A DNA stretch of 6,149 bases. Origin: Candidatus Fermentithermobacillaceae bacterium UBA3907 (lineage in GTDB: Bacteria > Bacillota > Sulfobacillia > Fermentithermobacillales > Fermentithermobacillaceae). Positions 5,980 through 6,149 of this stretch are shown in pieces (position 1 is the stretch's first letter; each line of letters starts with the position of its first letter). The stretch covers positions 1 to 6,149 of the forward strand of contig DGFF01000103.1 of assembly GCA_002391545.1 (NCBI GenBank), written 5' to 3'. The notes beneath the pieces were generated by a model. The model did not search any database and was not told where the DNA came from. It saw nothing but the letters and a program-made list of their open reading frames with translations. Made by a program: the position numbers and the translations under genes.

Positions 5980-6149
5980 ATGAAGGAAATTGGCAACACC
6001 AATTGGGCAAGCGATCCAATTACCGAAAAAGACGTTACTCTCGATATTCCCTTCCAAGTAGACAGGGAAGGTGACCTCCCCTTACATCTGCAAGTAAAAC
6101 GAAACATCAGCAACTTAATTCTCCAAGGTTATTGGCAAAGAGGCGAAAA
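5980..6149 (+). CDS. GntR-family transcriptional regulator, N-terminal part (3' truncated by window edge)
   Basis: Fifty-six complete codons are visible before the window ends. Residues 25-56 (FQVDREGDLPLHLQ..., then ISNLILQGYWQRGE) match the opening of GntR-type winged-helix domains: the 'PLYxQI' helix, then 'I..G.y.pGE', where the DNA-recognition part normally follows. ATG 5980 is the first start after an in-frame TGA at 5965-5967 and has AAGGA (5967-5971) 8 bases upstream. About 24 residues precede the usual GntR beginning, a slightly long polar N-terminal extension. The effector-binding domain, and therefore the subfamily (FadR, HutC, MocR, YtrA), lies outside the window. The gene has its own promoter behind a terminator, so it is not part of the upstream operon. 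Confidence 0.78.
   Translation, partial: MKEIGNTNWASDPITEKDVTLDIPFQVDREGDLPLHLQVKRNISNLILQGYWQRGE

Larger units (their letters stand above)
5833..6135. repeat. Cluster of nine CCAAT/ATTGG pentamers around the regulator start
   Basis: ATTGG occurs at 5833, 5946, 5989, 6002 and 6131, each followed by C or GC. CCAAT occurs at 5852, 5977, 5999 and 6016, and three of these four sit in the octamer GATCCAAT (5849-5856, 5974-5981, 6013-6020). AATTGG/CCAATT at 5988-6004 form a 6-bp inverted repeat with a five-base spacer, and CCAATTGG at 5999-6006 is a palindrome. Random expectation for this pentamer on both strands is under one per 300 bases. The sites straddle terminator, promoter, start codon and early coding sequence. 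They could be operator half-sites for an autoregulated repressor, or chance. Confidence 0.35.

Noticed and set aside
5847..6074. Open frame starting at GTG 5847 and running through terminator, promoter and the GntR start
   Set aside because: It crosses a strong terminator hairpin, has low-complexity Arg/Ser-rich content at its end, resembles no family I know, and is out of frame with the well-supported GntR coding sequence.
1..6149. tRNA genes, riboswitches, CRISPR arrays, insertion-sequence ends or defence genes
   Set aside because: Reading both strands showed no cloverleaf, recognisable aptamer (including a preQ1 riboswitch before the queuosine genes), regular repeat-spacer pattern, transposase or terminal inverted repeats; the window is almost fully occupied by housekeeping genes.

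Overview
The window is an ordinary, densely packed bacterial housekeeping operon on the + strand, followed by a transcription terminator and the start of a separately transcribed regulator gene. Gene order and sequence fit a Gram-positive anaerobe of the Firmicutes (Clostridia-like): ruvA-ruvB, an exported SpoIID/LytB-domain protein (a family centred on endospore formers), queA-tgt and yajC. GC is moderate (by eye a little under one half), and Arg AGG/AGA and Ile ATA codons are frequent. That codon pattern is compatible with a thermophilic Clostridium relative, but this is inference only. No species can be named from the sequence alone.

Layout: 1-282 is the 3' end of ruvA. 269-1297 is ruvB, overlapping ruvA by 14 bases. 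1294-1815 is queH, overlapping ruvB by 4 bases (TTGA). About 1823-3250 is a secreted SpoIID/LytB-domain protein, 3255-4286 is queA, 4315-5421 is tgt, and 5511-5795 is yajC behind an 89-base gap with a strong ribosome binding site. 5854-5882 is a strong intrinsic terminator, abutted by an extended -10 promoter at 5882-5890. 5980-6149 is the 5' end of a GntR-family regulator cut by the window edge. There are no tRNAs, rRNAs, insertion sequences or CRISPR arrays, and no gene is supported on the minus strand.

How the genes work together: RuvA and RuvB form the Holliday-junction branch-migration motor. Tgt, QueA and QueH are the last three enzymes of queuosine synthesis on tRNA: preQ1 insertion at G34, formation of epoxyqueuosine, and its reduction to queuosine. 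The SpoIID-like protein is probably a cell-wall glycan hydrolase or transglycosylase placed in the middle of the tRNA-modification genes. YajC is the accessory subunit of the Sec translocon, but secD/secF do not follow it; the transcript ends here.

Most of the window is well known. The points worth a second look are: an unusual active-site loop and a cysteine-bearing insertion in the SpoIID-like protein; almost exclusive use of GTG/TTG start codons in the operon; an Asp-Gln-Cys variant of the Tgt substrate-pocket motif; detachment of yajC from secDF; and a cluster of CCAAT/ATTGG repeats around the regulator's start. I found no convincing previously undescribed system.
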